Assembly: GCA_946186245.1 (NCBI GenBank)
Contig: CAMHMN010000002.1
Coordinates: forward strand, 28,252 to 92,251
Source: an uncultured Clostridia bacterium
Lineage (GTDB): Bacteria; Bacillota; Clostridia; Oscillospirales; Acutalibacteraceae
Direction: 5' to 3'
Length of the DNA stretch: 64,000 nt
Under the pieces are notes generated by a model. The model did not search any database and was not told the DNA's origin. It saw only the letters and a program-made list of their open reading frames with translations. Positions 9,819 through 19,086 of the stretch are shown here, in pieces (within the stretch, counting starts at the first letter, position 1; the number at the start of each line of letters is the position of its first letter). Made by a program: the position numbers and the translations under genes.

Positions 9819-11549
9819 ATGAAAATCAGAACCCGGATATCCGTTGTCGCTTTGCTTGTCCTCTGGCTCTGCTTCAGCGGACTCAATGCCTTTGCCGCCG
9901 CAGACGCCGAAAACATCGGAGGAAAAATCGAACAATTCGTTTCGGAGCATGAGGACACCACCGCCGGAATGGCAGTGGCAGTGTTTGACAGCGAAAAAGA
10001 GCTGTATTCCGGTTTCTTCGGACATACCGACAAAGAGCAGGGAATCCGCACGGACAAGGATTCCGTCTTTGAATGGGGTTCCACCACCAAGCTGCTGGTC
10101 TGGACGAGCGTCATGCAGCTTTACGAGCAGGGGAAAATCGATCTCGACGCCGATGTACGGGATTACCTGCCGGAAGGATTCCTACAGAATCTCCGCTTCG
10201 AAAAGCCGGTAACAATGACCCATCTGATGAATCACAACGCCGGATTTCAGGAAATGCTGTGGGACGTTTTTTCTGACAACGAGCATTATATTCCGGAGCT
10301 GGGAGATCTGCTGTCCCGCCGCCAGCCGGAGCAGGTGTTTGAACCGGGCAGCGTCACGGCCTATTCCAACTGGGGCGTCGCCCTTGCGGGGTATATTGTG
10401 GAATGCATTGCCGGACAACCTCTCTATGAGTACATCAACGGCCACATCTTCGCGCCGCTGGGAATGAAGCACACCTCCCTCAAACCCGATTATTCCGACA
10501 ACCAATTTGTGCGCAGCGCATGGGACAGGCTGGTATGCTATACTACTGACTGCAAGCGGCTGGAGCCTTCGCGGTACTTTATCATCCTGTATCCGGCCGG
10601 GAGCTGCGTATCCACCATAGGCGATTATCTGATTTTTGCGCAGGCACTGCTCAACCGTGAGAGCGCACTCTTTTCAAAGCCCGAAACGCACGACCTTCTG
10701 TTCCAGCCGACGCTGTATTACGAGGGCACCGATATTCCGCGGAACTGCCACGGCCTCTGGATGATTCCCTACGGAAAGCCGGTCTACGGTCACGGAGGAA
10801 ACACGGCGGGCTGCTCGGCGAATATCCTTCTTTCTCCGGAGGACAACCTCGGCATGGCGGTCATGACCAATCAGTCGGGCGAGGAAACATTCAACTGCAA
10901 AATGCCGGAGCTGCTTTTCGGAAAATTTGAGGAGTCGAAGTATTTCGGCTCGGAGCGTGAGCTGCCCGCCGGAATTTACAAACCCGGCAGAACCGTGCTG
11001 ACCGGGCCGATCAAGCTGTACAGTATTGCCTTCATGGGCTTTGACGATGAATCCAAAGAGGAGTTCTGGACATGGGATCAGGAAACCGGCAGAGTCAGAG
11101 CACCTTACGGGGATTATCTCAGCGCACCTACATGGCAGATTGTCTATGAGCTTGGAATTGTGGGGCTCTGGGCAATTTCGATTGTTCTGGTTCCGGTCAT
11201 GCTGCTTGTCATGCTGGTCTGCAGGCTTCGCAGGGGAGAAAGCCGGCCTCTGGGCAAATGGGCGGTTGCGGCGATGCTGCTCCGGCTCGCGGTCGTGGGA
11301 ACGGCTGCCTATATCATATTCAGCGGATTGACCTACCGTCCTTCTGACACCTATTTCTGGGGATTTGCCGTGATTGCAGCATTGGCGGCAGCGTTGGCGG
11401 CAATGGCGGTCGCCGGAATGGTGGGATTGAGCCGGAATGCTGTTTCCATGAACAAAGGAACAGTCTTTGTGAGAGTCATGACTCTTTGCGGGATTATCGT
11501 TACGGTGATAAACATTCTTTACTGGAACATGTTCGTATTCTGGGCGTAA
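9819..11549 (+). CDS. Beta-lactamase/transpeptidase-like serine hydrolase with signal peptide and C-terminal TM segments
   Basis: SxxK (STTK), YSNW, HGGNTAG motifs; N-terminal signal; several hydrophobic helices at C-terminus. ATG at 9819 has SD GGAGG. Confidence 0.85.
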   Translation: MKIRTRISVVALLVLWLCFSGLNAFAAADAENIGGKIEQFVSEHEDTTAGMAVAVFDSEKELYSGFFGHTDKEQGIRTDKDSVFEWGSTTKLLVWTSVMQLYEQGKIDLDADVRDYLPEGFLQNLRFEKPVTMTHLMNHNAGFQEMLWDVFSDNEHYIPELGDLLSRRQPEQVFEPGSVTAYSNWGVALAGYIVECIAGQPLYEYINGHIFAPLGMKHTSLKPDYSDNQFVRSAWDRLVCYTTDCKRLEPSRYFIILYPAGSCVSTIGDYLIFAQALLNRESALFSKPETHDLLFQPTLYYEGTDIPRNCHGLWMIPYGKPVYGHGGNTAGCSANILLSPEDNLGMAVMTNQSGEETFNCKMPELLFGKFEESKYFGSERELPAGIYKPGRTVLTGPIKLYSIAFMGFDDESKEEFWTWDQETGRVRAPYGDYLSAPTWQIVYELGIVGLWAISIVLVPVMLLVMLVCRLRRGESRPLGKWAVAAMLLRLAVVGTAAYIIFSGLTYRPSDTYFWGFAVIAALAAALAAMAVAGMVGLSRNAVSMNKGTVFVRVMTLCGIIVTVINILYWNMFVFWA

Positions 11550-11606
11550 GCCACAGACTATGGCGATCTGAAGATTGAATAGTGGGAAAGGAAACGGAGT
11601 GAAATA

Positions 11607-12641
11607 ATGAAACAGAAGAGAAGCAAGCATGGGTCTTTCCCGGTGATGGTGTCTTTTATCGTGTTGATCGCAATATTTGCTGTTACGTTGATTACCACAC
11701 AGACGGAATTGGTAAACAGCTTTATCGTGAGGAATGACAATACGTATGACAGCGTTTCTGATACGGAGTATGATTTTATCGAAACCGAGGGAAAAAACGG
11801 GGTTAAGTATTATGTGATAACAAAAAATACCACGCTGCCGACATCCGCGGCACCGATTTCAGAGGAAAGCAACCGGGAAACATTGGCGACAACGACTACT
11901 CAGGGAACGACATCCAGCACCACAAAGGCAACAGGGAAGGCGACGTCGGAAACCGTCGCTCCCTCCGCCAACAAAACGACCGCTGCCACAAGCGCGGTCA
12001 GAAACAGCGATGAAAAAATCGCCTATCTCACCTTTGACGACGGTCCTTCCATCAACACGGAAAAGCTGCTGGATATTCTTGATGAATATGACGTGAAGGC
12101 GACGTTTTTTGTCATTTACCACAAGAACATGGAAAAGAAATACAAAGCCATCGTGGATCGGGGTCACACCATTGCACTGCACAGTTACACGCACACCTAC
12201 AGTAAGATTTACAAGACCGAAAAGGGCTATTACGAAGATCTCGATAAGATACACGATTATATTGAGAAGGTGACGGGCGTCGATTCCCATATTATCCGTT
12301 TTCCGGGAGGTTCAAGCAATACCGTCAGCAGGAAGTACAACAAGAATATCATGAAAGTTCTCAAACAATCGGTGACAGAAAAGGGATATGTCTTTCACGA
12401 CTGGAATATTGACAGCACGGACGCCAGCGGCATCAACCGTGACCCGGATCTTCTTGTGGAAAAGGTCAAGGCAGGACTCAAGAAAAAGAAGCCGGTGGTG
12501 GATATACTGATGCACGACACGGGCAAGTCAAAAAACACGACGGTGGAGGCACTCCCGCGCATTATTGAGGCGGTAAAGGCACAAGGCTATCGTATAGAGC
12601 CGCTCACGATGGATTCGGAACCTATACAGCATAAATGGTGA
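11607..12641 (+). CDS. Polysaccharide deacetylase (NodB domain), membrane-anchored, Thr-rich linker
   Basis: YLTFDDGPS, HTIALHSYTH, IRFPGGSSN, DILMHD. Confidence 0.9.
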   Translation: MKQKRSKHGSFPVMVSFIVLIAIFAVTLITTQTELVNSFIVRNDNTYDSVSDTEYDFIETEGKNGVKYYVITKNTTLPTSAAPISEESNRETLATTTTQGTTSSTTKATGKATSETVAPSANKTTAATSAVRNSDEKIAYLTFDDGPSINTEKLLDILDEYDVKATFFVIYHKNMEKKYKAIVDRGHTIALHSYTHTYSKIYKTEKGYYEDLDKIHDYIEKVTGVDSHIIRFPGGSSNTVSRKYNKNIMKVLKQSVTEKGYVFHDWNIDSTDASGINRDPDLLVEKVKAGLKKKKPVVDILMHDTGKSKNTTVEALPRIIEAVKAQGYRIEPLTMDSEPIQHKW

Positions 12642-12717
12642 CGGTCAGGTGTATAATTTCAAATCAAAACAGAAATAATAGAGCTGATGAAGAATAAACG
12701 AAGGGAGCAATTGTTTT

Positions 12718-13737
12718 TTGGATAAAAAAAGCGACTCGGGTATTTCGCTATATATTCCGATGGTACTCATAACGGCTTTTTTGCTGGGTACTCTTTCTGT
12801 TTCGCTTCTGAATGTGAGGGAGAATGTTTACCGTATCACAGGCGGCGGAAGTGTTTCGGAAAGCGATATTTCCGACGAGAAAAGCGCAGTCAGAAAGTCT
12901 CACGTTTACGAGGATAACGGCCTGCGTTACAGAATGGTCAGTTCATCTGATCTTGGTCTGGGTGACAATGCCGATTCGCAGGTTAAACAGGCTTCCGCAT
13001 CACCCGTATCTTCACAGGAAGAAGATTCCGACAGGGAAGAGGACGAGAATCAAAACGGCGGTCTGGAACTTCCCTATGACCATTATATCAATTTTGTCCC
13101 GGCCCGAAAAGGATATACGGCCTATCTTACCTTTGACGACGGCCCTTCGGAAAACACCGAGGCAATTTTGGATATTCTTGATTACTACAATGTCAAGGCG
13201 ACGTTTTTTGTGATTTATCATGAGAATATGGAAGATAAATACAAGGCGATCGTGGATGCGGGCCATACAATTGCGCTTCATTCCTACACGCACAATTACA
13301 AAAAACTGTATTCGGGCGAAGCAGCATTTTTTAAGGAAATGGAAGATATCAGCGATTTTCTTTATTCGCTGACCGGAGTAAGGACAAAACTGATGAGATT
13401 TCCGGGAGGTTCGAGCAATACCGTTGCCGAAAAGTACTGCAAGGGTCTGATGCCTGTTCTGAAAAAATCCGTTACGGAAAAAGGCTATGTTTATCAGGAC
13501 TGGAATGTGGACAGCTGCGACGCGGAAAAAGCCAATACTTCTCCGAAGATGCTGCTGTCCAATATCAGCGAATCGTTAAAGGAGTATAAAACGGCGGTTG
13601 TTCTGATGCACGATGCCGGCAAAAGTACCGATACCACAGTGGAAGCCCTGCCGCAAATAATCGAGTTTTTTTATGGCAAAGGCTATTCACTCGAAAAGAT
13701 GGACTTAAATACAGAAGAAATCCATCACAATTGGTGA
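12718..13737 (+). CDS. Polysaccharide deacetylase (NodB domain), tandem paralog
   Basis: YLTFDDGPS, HTIALHSYTH, MRFPGGSSN, VVLMHD; TTG start. Confidence 0.9.
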   Translation: MDKKSDSGISLYIPMVLITAFLLGTLSVSLLNVRENVYRITGGGSVSESDISDEKSAVRKSHVYEDNGLRYRMVSSSDLGLGDNADSQVKQASASPVSSQEEDSDREEDENQNGGLELPYDHYINFVPARKGYTAYLTFDDGPSENTEAILDILDYYNVKATFFVIYHENMEDKYKAIVDAGHTIALHSYTHNYKKLYSGEAAFFKEMEDISDFLYSLTGVRTKLMRFPGGSSNTVAEKYCKGLMPVLKKSVTEKGYVYQDWNVDSCDAEKANTSPKMLLSNISESLKEYKTAVVLMHDAGKSTDTTVEALPQIIEFFYGKGYSLEKMDLNTEEIHHNW

Positions 13738-13745
13738 TGAACAAA

Positions 13746-13793
13746 AAGAAAAAAGCGGCTCTCCGAATCCTTTCAAAGGAACAGAGAGCCGCT
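13746..13793 (-). terminator. Intrinsic terminator of rpmE (AGCGGCTCTC…GAGAGCCGCTTTTTT on minus strand)
   Basis: 10-bp perfect stem; T-run on minus strand. Confidence 0.8.
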
Positions 13794-13848
13794 GATTCTG
13801 TTTTACGAAGAAATAGGGATTTAAGCTGTTGAGCCGATCAAAAATCGC

Positions 13849-14049
13849 TTACTTCAGACCGAAGCGCTTCTTGAATCTGTCAACACGTCCACCTGTATCA
13901 ACCAACTTCTGCTTGCCCGTAAAGAACGGATGACATTTGGAACAAATTTCAACACGAATGTCCTTTTTGGTGGAACGTGTGTGAATGACATTGCCGCAAG
14001 CGCATGTAATGGTTGTATCCTCGTATGTGGGATGCATCTTCTCCTGCAT
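13849..14049 (-). CDS. rpmE: 50S ribosomal protein L31 (Cys-containing, zinc-type)
   Basis: [23 protein letters not shown]…[31 protein letters not shown]. Confidence 0.96.
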   Translation of the reverse strand: MQEKMHPTYEDTTITCACGNVIHTRSTKKDIRVEICSKCHPFFTGKQKLVDTGGRVDRFKKRFGLK

Positions 14050-14197
14050 GGTTGTCACCTCTTTCAAAAATCCCGTACAGCCGCTTTGACCTTCACGGCT
14101 GCCGTCCAATAGATTTACCAAACTATCTTACCACACGGGAAGGAAAAAATCAAGTGTTTTTCAAAAAATATTTTTTCTGGCAGGGTAAAGCAATGAA

Positions 14198-15574
14198 TTA
14201 CTCGACGACGGGAAGTTTGGCAAGGCTGGCGGCAAGCTCTTCGTCGGTGGGAATGTAGTCGGTCATCTGACCGTTGTGGAACTTTTCATAGGCTACCATG
14301 TCGAAATAGCCGGTTCCGGTAAGTCCGAAGAGAATGGTCTTTTCCTCGCCGGTTTCCTTGCACCGGAGAGCCTCGTCGATGGCGGCCTTGATGGCGTGAG
14401 AGCTTTCGGGAGCGGGCAGGATGCCTTCCACTCTGGCAAACTGTTCAGCTGCCTTGAATACGTCGGTCTGGCAGACGGAAATTGCCTCCATGCAGCCGTC
14501 GTGATAGAGCTGGGAGAGAATGGAGCTCATGCCGTGATAACGCAGACCGCCGGCGTGATTTGGCGCGGGAATGAAGCCGCTGCCGAGGGTGTACATTTTT
14601 GCCAGCGGGCAGACCTTGCCGGTGTCGCAGAAATCGTAGGCGAATTTGCCTCTGGTAAAGCTGGGGCAGGAAGCAGGTTCCACGGCGATAAAGCGATAGT
14701 CGGCTTCACCCCTGAGTTTTTCGCCCATGAAGGGAGAAATCAGACCGCCCAGATTGGAGCCGCCTCCGGCGCAGCCGATAATCACGTCGGGCTTTACGCC
14801 GATCTTGTCAAATGCCGCCTTGGCTTCCAGGCCGATGATGGACTGATGGAGAAGCACCTGATTGAGCACGCTGCCCAGCACATAGCGGTAGCCTTCGTTT
14901 TTGGTGGCGGCTTCCACAGCCTCGGAAATAGCGCAGCCCAGGCTTCCGGTGGTGCCGGGGAATTCGGCGAGGATCTTCCGGCCTATTTCGGTTTCGGTGG
15001 AGGGAGAAGGAGTGACGGACGCGCCGTAGGTTCTCATCACTTCACGGCGGAAGGGCTTCTGTTCGTAGGAAACCTTGACCATGTAGACCTTGCAGTCCAG
15101 CCCGAAGAAGGAACAGGCCATTGAGAGAGCGGTACCCCACTGACCTGCGCCGGTTTCGGTGGTGACGCCCTTGAGTCCCTGCTTCTTGGCGTAATACGCT
15201 TGTGCCATGGCGGAATTGAGCTTGTGGCTGCCGCTGGTGTTGTTGCCTTCAAATTTGTAATAAATCTTTGCCGGCGTGCCGAGCGCTTCCTCCAGGAAGT
15301 ATGCTCTGACCAGCGGAGAAGGACGGAACATTTTGTAGCAGTCCCTGATTTCCTCCGGGATCTCGATATAAGCCGTGTCGTTGTCAAGCTCCTGCTTGAT
15401 CAGTTCATCGCAGAAAATAGGGGAGAGTTCCTCGGCCTTCAGCGGCTTGCCTGTGCCGGGATTGAGCAGCGGCGCGGGCTTGTTCTTCATGTCGGCGCGG
15501 ACGTTGTACCATGCCTTCGGCAGTTCGTCCTCAGAAAGATATACCTTGTAGGGGATGTTTTTGTCTTGTTTCAT
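14198..15574 (-). CDS. trpB: TrpB2-like PLP-dependent tryptophan synthase beta-like protein
   Basis: RPSPLVRAYFLEE, GNNTSGSHKLNSA, ETGAGQWGTALS, GCAGGGSNLGGL; N-terminal extension typical of TrpB2. Confidence 0.92.
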   Translation of the reverse strand: MKQDKNIPYKVYLSEDELPKAWYNVRADMKNKPAPLLNPGTGKPLKAEELSPIFCDELIKQELDNDTAYIEIPEEIRDCYKMFRPSPLVRAYFLEEALGTPAKIYYKFEGNNTSGSHKLNSAMAQAYYAKKQGLKGVTTETGAGQWGTALSMACSFFGLDCKVYMVKVSYEQKPFRREVMRTYGASVTPSPSTETEIGRKILAEFPGTTGSLGCAISEAVEAATKNEGYRYVLGSVLNQVLLHQSIIGLEAKAAFDKIGVKPDVIIGCAGGGSNLGGLISPFMGEKLRGEADYRFIAVEPASCPSFTRGKFAYDFCDTGKVCPLAKMYTLGSGFIPAPNHAGGLRYHGMSSILSQLYHDGCMEAISVCQTDVFKAAEQFARVEGILPAPESSHAIKAAIDEALRCKETGEEKTILFGLTGTGYFDMVAYEKFHNGQMTDYIPTDEELAASLAKLPVVE

Positions 15575-15632
15575 AGTGATTCTTCCTTTCGTTGATTGAT
15601 GATGAAAAATGTGGATGTCGTGGGAAGGGAAC

Positions 15633-15937
15633 AAAAAAGCGCTCCTGTCCCAACTGCTTACTGCTGGGACAGGAGCGCGAAATCTACCGATTCAAGCTCC
15701 TGCGGTACCACCCGGCTTGCCGGTTCCTAAGAAGGAACAGACCACCTTTGCACGTACTTGTCATACGTCTCGCCATGATAACGGGTGCGAATTCCCGTCG
15801 ATTGCTACTTGCGCGGATGCGCTTTCGTTCGCCCTCATAAGTCCATTCGCCGAAGTATACATTGCGCCGTCACACCAACCGCCGCTCTCTGGAAATGCAG
15901 GTTCTCCGGTTACTATTCTTACTCTCAGGTTTTAATG
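15633..15937 (-). ncRNA. T-box riboswitch leader, specifier codon UGG (Trp)
   Basis: Minus strand: AGTA loop E, GGTTGGTGTGA distal loop, GAA-UGG-ACTTATGAGGG specifier region (+ strand 15843-15845), GGGTGGTACCGC T-box (+ strand 15702-15713), terminator 15633-15678. Confidence 0.93.
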
Positions 15938-15942
15938 TGGTG

Positions 15943-15971
15943 ATTATAGCACCATAAAAAATCGTTGTCAA
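15943..15971 (-). promoter_or_regulatory. Sigma-A promoter of the T-box/trpB2 transcript (TTGACA-17-TATAAT)
   Basis: Perfect consensus hexamers and spacer on minus strand. Confidence 0.9.
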
Positions 15972-16129
15972 GTGCTTTTTCGATTTTTTAATAAAAAACA
16001 CAAGAAATAAAAATAATCTATGTACGGTTTTAACATAATGGTGTCTGAATATAACTGCACTAATGGGGTTTTGAAAAATGAATGATTAAATTAACGCAGA
16101 ATATCCGATTTCATGACAATAATATAGCC

Positions 16130-16158
16130 TTTACTTCCCTGACGGCATATGCTATAAT
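16130..16158 (+). promoter_or_regulatory. Sigma-A promoter (TTTACT-17-TATAAT)
   Basis: Hexamers and 17-bp spacer upstream of the lipoprotein gene. Confidence 0.65.
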
Positions 16159-16206
16159 TGATATGGCATAAATAATCTGTCTACAAATAATAAGGAGTGA
16201 AGGCCT

Positions 16207-17334
16207 ATGAAAAACCGTTTGACAGGTCTGATGTGCATGCTGCTGAGCATGATGATGATTCTGTGCATTGCCGGATGCGGCAGCAGCCGGAGCAAATCCG
16301 GAGGATGGAGAACACCGCACGACGTCAGCGACATGGACGATGACGATGACGACGACGATGATGACGATGAAAAGGTAACGATTGTAAAGAGCCCGTCCAG
16401 CAAAATAAAGTATGAAAAATACGACAACGGCCTTGTGAGTCTGGATATCCCTTCGGGCTGGAAGGTCGAGGTTGCACCGGTGGATTACATTCACTATTCC
16501 TTCAAGGTGTACAATCCGAAGGACAAAGATTATTGGTTTCTTTTCGGTCTGAAGCAGGAGGGGTTCCTCAAGAGCGAAAAAGCGCGCAAGACCTTTGCAA
16601 AATACTATCCCGACGCCTCCTTTTCCAAACTCGCGCCGATCAATCCCCAGACTACCGAAGCGTTTTACAAGGTGTGGAACAAGAATGTCAAGTTCAGCAA
16701 TGAAACCGAGCTGAAAACCCAATACTTCCCCTATCTCAACAAATTCAAGGTAATTGAGAATTTAGGAAAGTCAATGCTGGGGGGAAATATACTCAGAGCG
16801 AGTTTCAAGAATGACGGGGGCGAAGCCATGCAGGGACTGTTTACTTCCACCGTCATGTCCTCGGGCAAATATATGCTGAATGTTGACCCGTGGAACCTCA
16901 ACAGCAAAAAGGTGGATGTGGCGCCGCTCAACGTGTATCATATCATTCTGATGACCGCTCCCGACGATGAATTCAACAACTGGCAGAGAATAATGGATCA
17001 CTGCATAGGCACCATCACATTCAGTCAGACATTTGTCAACGGATTCAACAGTGAGGAAAAGCAGCTTACCTCCACGATCATTGCCAATCAGAAGGTTTAT
17101 GACGGAATTTCGGATATGATTATGGATTCGTGGGAGAAGAGAAGCAGTTCGTACGATATCACCAGTCAGAAACAAAGCGACGCCACGCTGGGCTATGAGA
17201 GAGTCTATGATACCGAAACGGGCGATGTCTACCGGGCGTACAACGGATTTACAGACGATTACACCGGCAGCCGGTATCAAAGCATACCCGACGATATGTA
17301 CACCAAGCCCATTGAGGGATATATTCAGAAATAA
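16207..17334 (+). CDS. Putative lipoprotein with an 11-residue poly-Asp tract
   Basis: Lipobox LCIAGC; DMDDDDDDDDDDDE low-complexity run; no family recognised. Confidence 0.8.
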   Translation: MKNRLTGLMCMLLSMMMILCIAGCGSSRSKSGGWRTPHDVSDMDDDDDDDDDDDEKVTIVKSPSSKIKYEKYDNGLVSLDIPSGWKVEVAPVDYIHYSFKVYNPKDKDYWFLFGLKQEGFLKSEKARKTFAKYYPDASFSKLAPINPQTTEAFYKVWNKNVKFSNETELKTQYFPYLNKFKVIENLGKSMLGGNILRASFKNDGGEAMQGLFTSTVMSSGKYMLNVDPWNLNSKKVDVAPLNVYHIILMTAPDDEFNNWQRIMDHCIGTITFSQTFVNGFNSEEKQLTSTIIANQKVYDGISDMIMDSWEKRSSSYDITSQKQSDATLGYERVYDTETGDVYRAYNGFTDDYTGSRYQSIPDDMYTKPIEGYIQK

Positions 17335-17365
17335 TTCAGGTATCATATCCGATTGATTCAAACGC

Positions 17366-17413
17366 AAGAAAAGAGCATAGCGATTCTGAAGACAGGATTG
17401 CTGTGCTCTTTTT
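17366..17413 (+). terminator. Intrinsic terminator AAGAGCATAGC…GCTGTGCTCTTTTTT
   Basis: Stem plus T-run. Confidence 0.75.
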
Positions 17414-17425
17414 TGACTGTCTGCA

Positions 17426-17680
17426 TTATAAATATCCGTCGACGATATCTATCATTCTTTGAAAAAAACCGTAAAGCCTTCCGCCTGACGAAAGCAGCGT
17501 TTCATTGGCGCAAAGCTCGATATAGCACAGCGCCGCGGCGGCGAGGCATAACAACACCGTCAGGGTGAATGCGAAAAGATAGGCTGAAACGTCGACATGA
17601 AGCTGAGTGAGTTTTTTCACTGTCAATTCTCCCCGTTTCGAATGCGTTGGTGTGTTTTCTTCGGATTTCCTGCTTGCCAT
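17426..17680 (-). CDS. Small (84-aa) single-TM protein encoded directly downstream of spoIIP
   Basis: MASRKSEENTPTHSKRGELTVKKLTQLHVDVSAYLFAFTLTVLLCLAAAALCYIELC…; starts 25 nt after the spoIIP stop. Confidence 0.6.
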   Translation of the reverse strand: MASRKSEENTPTHSKRGELTVKKLTQLHVDVSAYLFAFTLTVLLCLAAAALCYIELCANETLLSSGGRLYGFFQRMIDIVDGYL

Positions 17681-17705
17681 GACAATCGCCTGCTTGATGG
17701 TTTCG

Positions 17706-18872
17706 TTAATTGACGACGTACTTTTCCAGCACTTCCACCAGACAGTTTCCCACCAGCTGACCGGAATACTTCGCTTCGGAAAGCGTGTTGACGTCGGTGC
17801 CGAATTCAATCAGAAGCGAGTTGGGAGTGAGATCCATGTTGTAGCGGAAGGGGGCGAAGTAAAGCGGGCGGGCGAGACCTTCGTATTTGTCAGTCATCTT
17901 CTTCTGGAGCTGTACCGCCATGATGGAATTATTCCGCCAGCCGCTGAATTCCAGCTTGCCTTCGTTGTCGCAGCCGGTAATGATCATGACCTGCGCCGCC
18001 TTTTTTCCTTTGATTTTCGCGGTGGGCTTGATTTTGGTGCCGTCGTCGCGGGTGATGGCATCGCGATGCACGTCGATCACCATTTCGATGGAAGGATATT
18101 TTTTCAGATAGGCCTTGACGGTTTTTCTGGCGCGGTCGTATGCCCCCGGATATTCGGGATAATCGTGGTAGGTCGTGATATGCAGGGTGCGAATGCCTGC
18201 GGCGCTGAGCTTTTTCTCTATCTCGTCTGCCACGGCCACCACGCTCTCCGATTTGTCGGTGGTGCGGGGATTGTATTTTTTACTGTACCAGTCGCGGCTC
18301 TTTTCGGCGTAGCTCTCGGTGGTGTGGGTGTGTATAATCAGCACCTGATACCCCGCGTTTTTTTTGATCTTGCATTTGGCGCGGGAACTGAGCAGCTTCT
18401 TGATATTCAGGTCGTAGTTGGAATTTCCGTCCTTGACATAGACGCTGCCGTAGTTGTAGCCGGAATCCCCGATTTGCTTTTCAATCACCTTTCCCTTGCC
18501 GCTGTTCTTTTTTTCGGAAACCGTTTGGGAAGACGATTGCTCTTTTTCTGCGCTGCCGCTTGCCTTTTTCTTTCCGGATTCATCCCCGGATGAATCTTCG
18601 GATGAATCCTCGGATGATGCTGAATGTTCCGATTCAACCGTCGGGAAATCATCCCGAGATTCCGCCGGTGACTCTGATGAGGAAATTTCCGCCTGCGGCA
18701 TCATGGTGTGAGCCGAAAAATCGGACACCCTGAAAATCAATGTCCCCACTGTCCCGACTCCCAGAATAGTGAGAGGAAGCGCGGCCGCTGTGATTCCGGC
18801 GGCAATAGCGGCGATTGCCTTGCGGCACCGGGATATGCCTGAATGCACTGAAAAAGACTTGTATCTGCTCAT
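17706..18872 (-). CDS. spoIIP: Stage II sporulation protein P (engulfment amidase/endopeptidase)
   Basis: LIIHTHTTESY, VIDVHRDAI, PLYFAPFRYNMDLTPNSLLIEFGTDVNTLSEA; N-terminal TM; Ser/Asp/Glu-rich linker. Confidence 0.93.
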   Translation of the reverse strand: MSRYKSFSVHSGISRCRKAIAAIAAGITAAALPLTILGVGTVGTLIFRVSDFSAHTMMPQAEISSSESPAESRDDFPTVESEHSASSEDSSEDSSGDESGKKKASGSAEKEQSSSQTVSEKKNSGKGKVIEKQIGDSGYNYGSVYVKDGNSNYDLNIKKLLSSRAKCKIKKNAGYQVLIIHTHTTESYAEKSRDWYSKKYNPRTTDKSESVVAVADEIEKKLSAAGIRTLHITTYHDYPEYPGAYDRARKTVKAYLKKYPSIEMVIDVHRDAITRDDGTKIKPTAKIKGKKAAQVMIITGCDNEGKLEFSGWRNNSIMAVQLQKKMTDKYEGLARPLYFAPFRYNMDLTPNSLLIEFGTDVNTLSEAKYSGQLVGNCLVEVLEKYVVN

Positions 18873-18952
18873 ATTTTTACCTCCGCAGCGGTTGAATACC
18901 GCTTTTTTATTCTTTCAATGCAATAAATATGCCTCCGAGGGTAAAAATATGA
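18869..18952 (-). promoter_or_regulatory. spoIIP 5'UTR stem that includes the start codon, with inner hairpin 18887-18903
   Basis: TCATATTTTTACC (18869-18881) is the exact reverse complement of GGTAAAAATATGA (18940-18952). Confidence 0.6.
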
Positions 18953-18977
18953 TGGCGTCAGGCTAATATTATACCCG

Positions 18978-19006
18978 ATATTATGAAAAATATTCGAAAA
19001 ATATGA
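18978..19006 (-). promoter_or_regulatory. Putative sigma-E-type promoter of spoIIP (TCATATT-14-CATAATAT)
   Basis: -35 matches KMATATT exactly; -10 matches 6/8 of CATACAHT; 14-bp spacing. Confidence 0.5.
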
Positions 19007-19015
19007 CATAAATCC

Positions 19016-19044
19016 TTTACAATGTGACATGAATTATGTATAAT
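19016..19044 (+). promoter_or_regulatory. Sigma-A promoter of the psd-like gene (TTTACA-17-TATAAT)
   Basis: Hexamers and spacer, correct distance from SD GGAGG. Confidence 0.7.
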
Positions 19045-19086
19045 ATATTCTGTCGAAAAACGCTGAAACCAAACGGAGGAAACAGT

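Noticed and set aside
14276-15124. 282-aa plus-strand Gly-rich ORF opposite trpB2
   Set aside because: Antisense shadow of trpB2.
17607-18593. 328-aa plus-strand hydrophobic ORF opposite spoIIP
   Set aside because: Antisense shadow; spoIIP motifs are on the minus strand.
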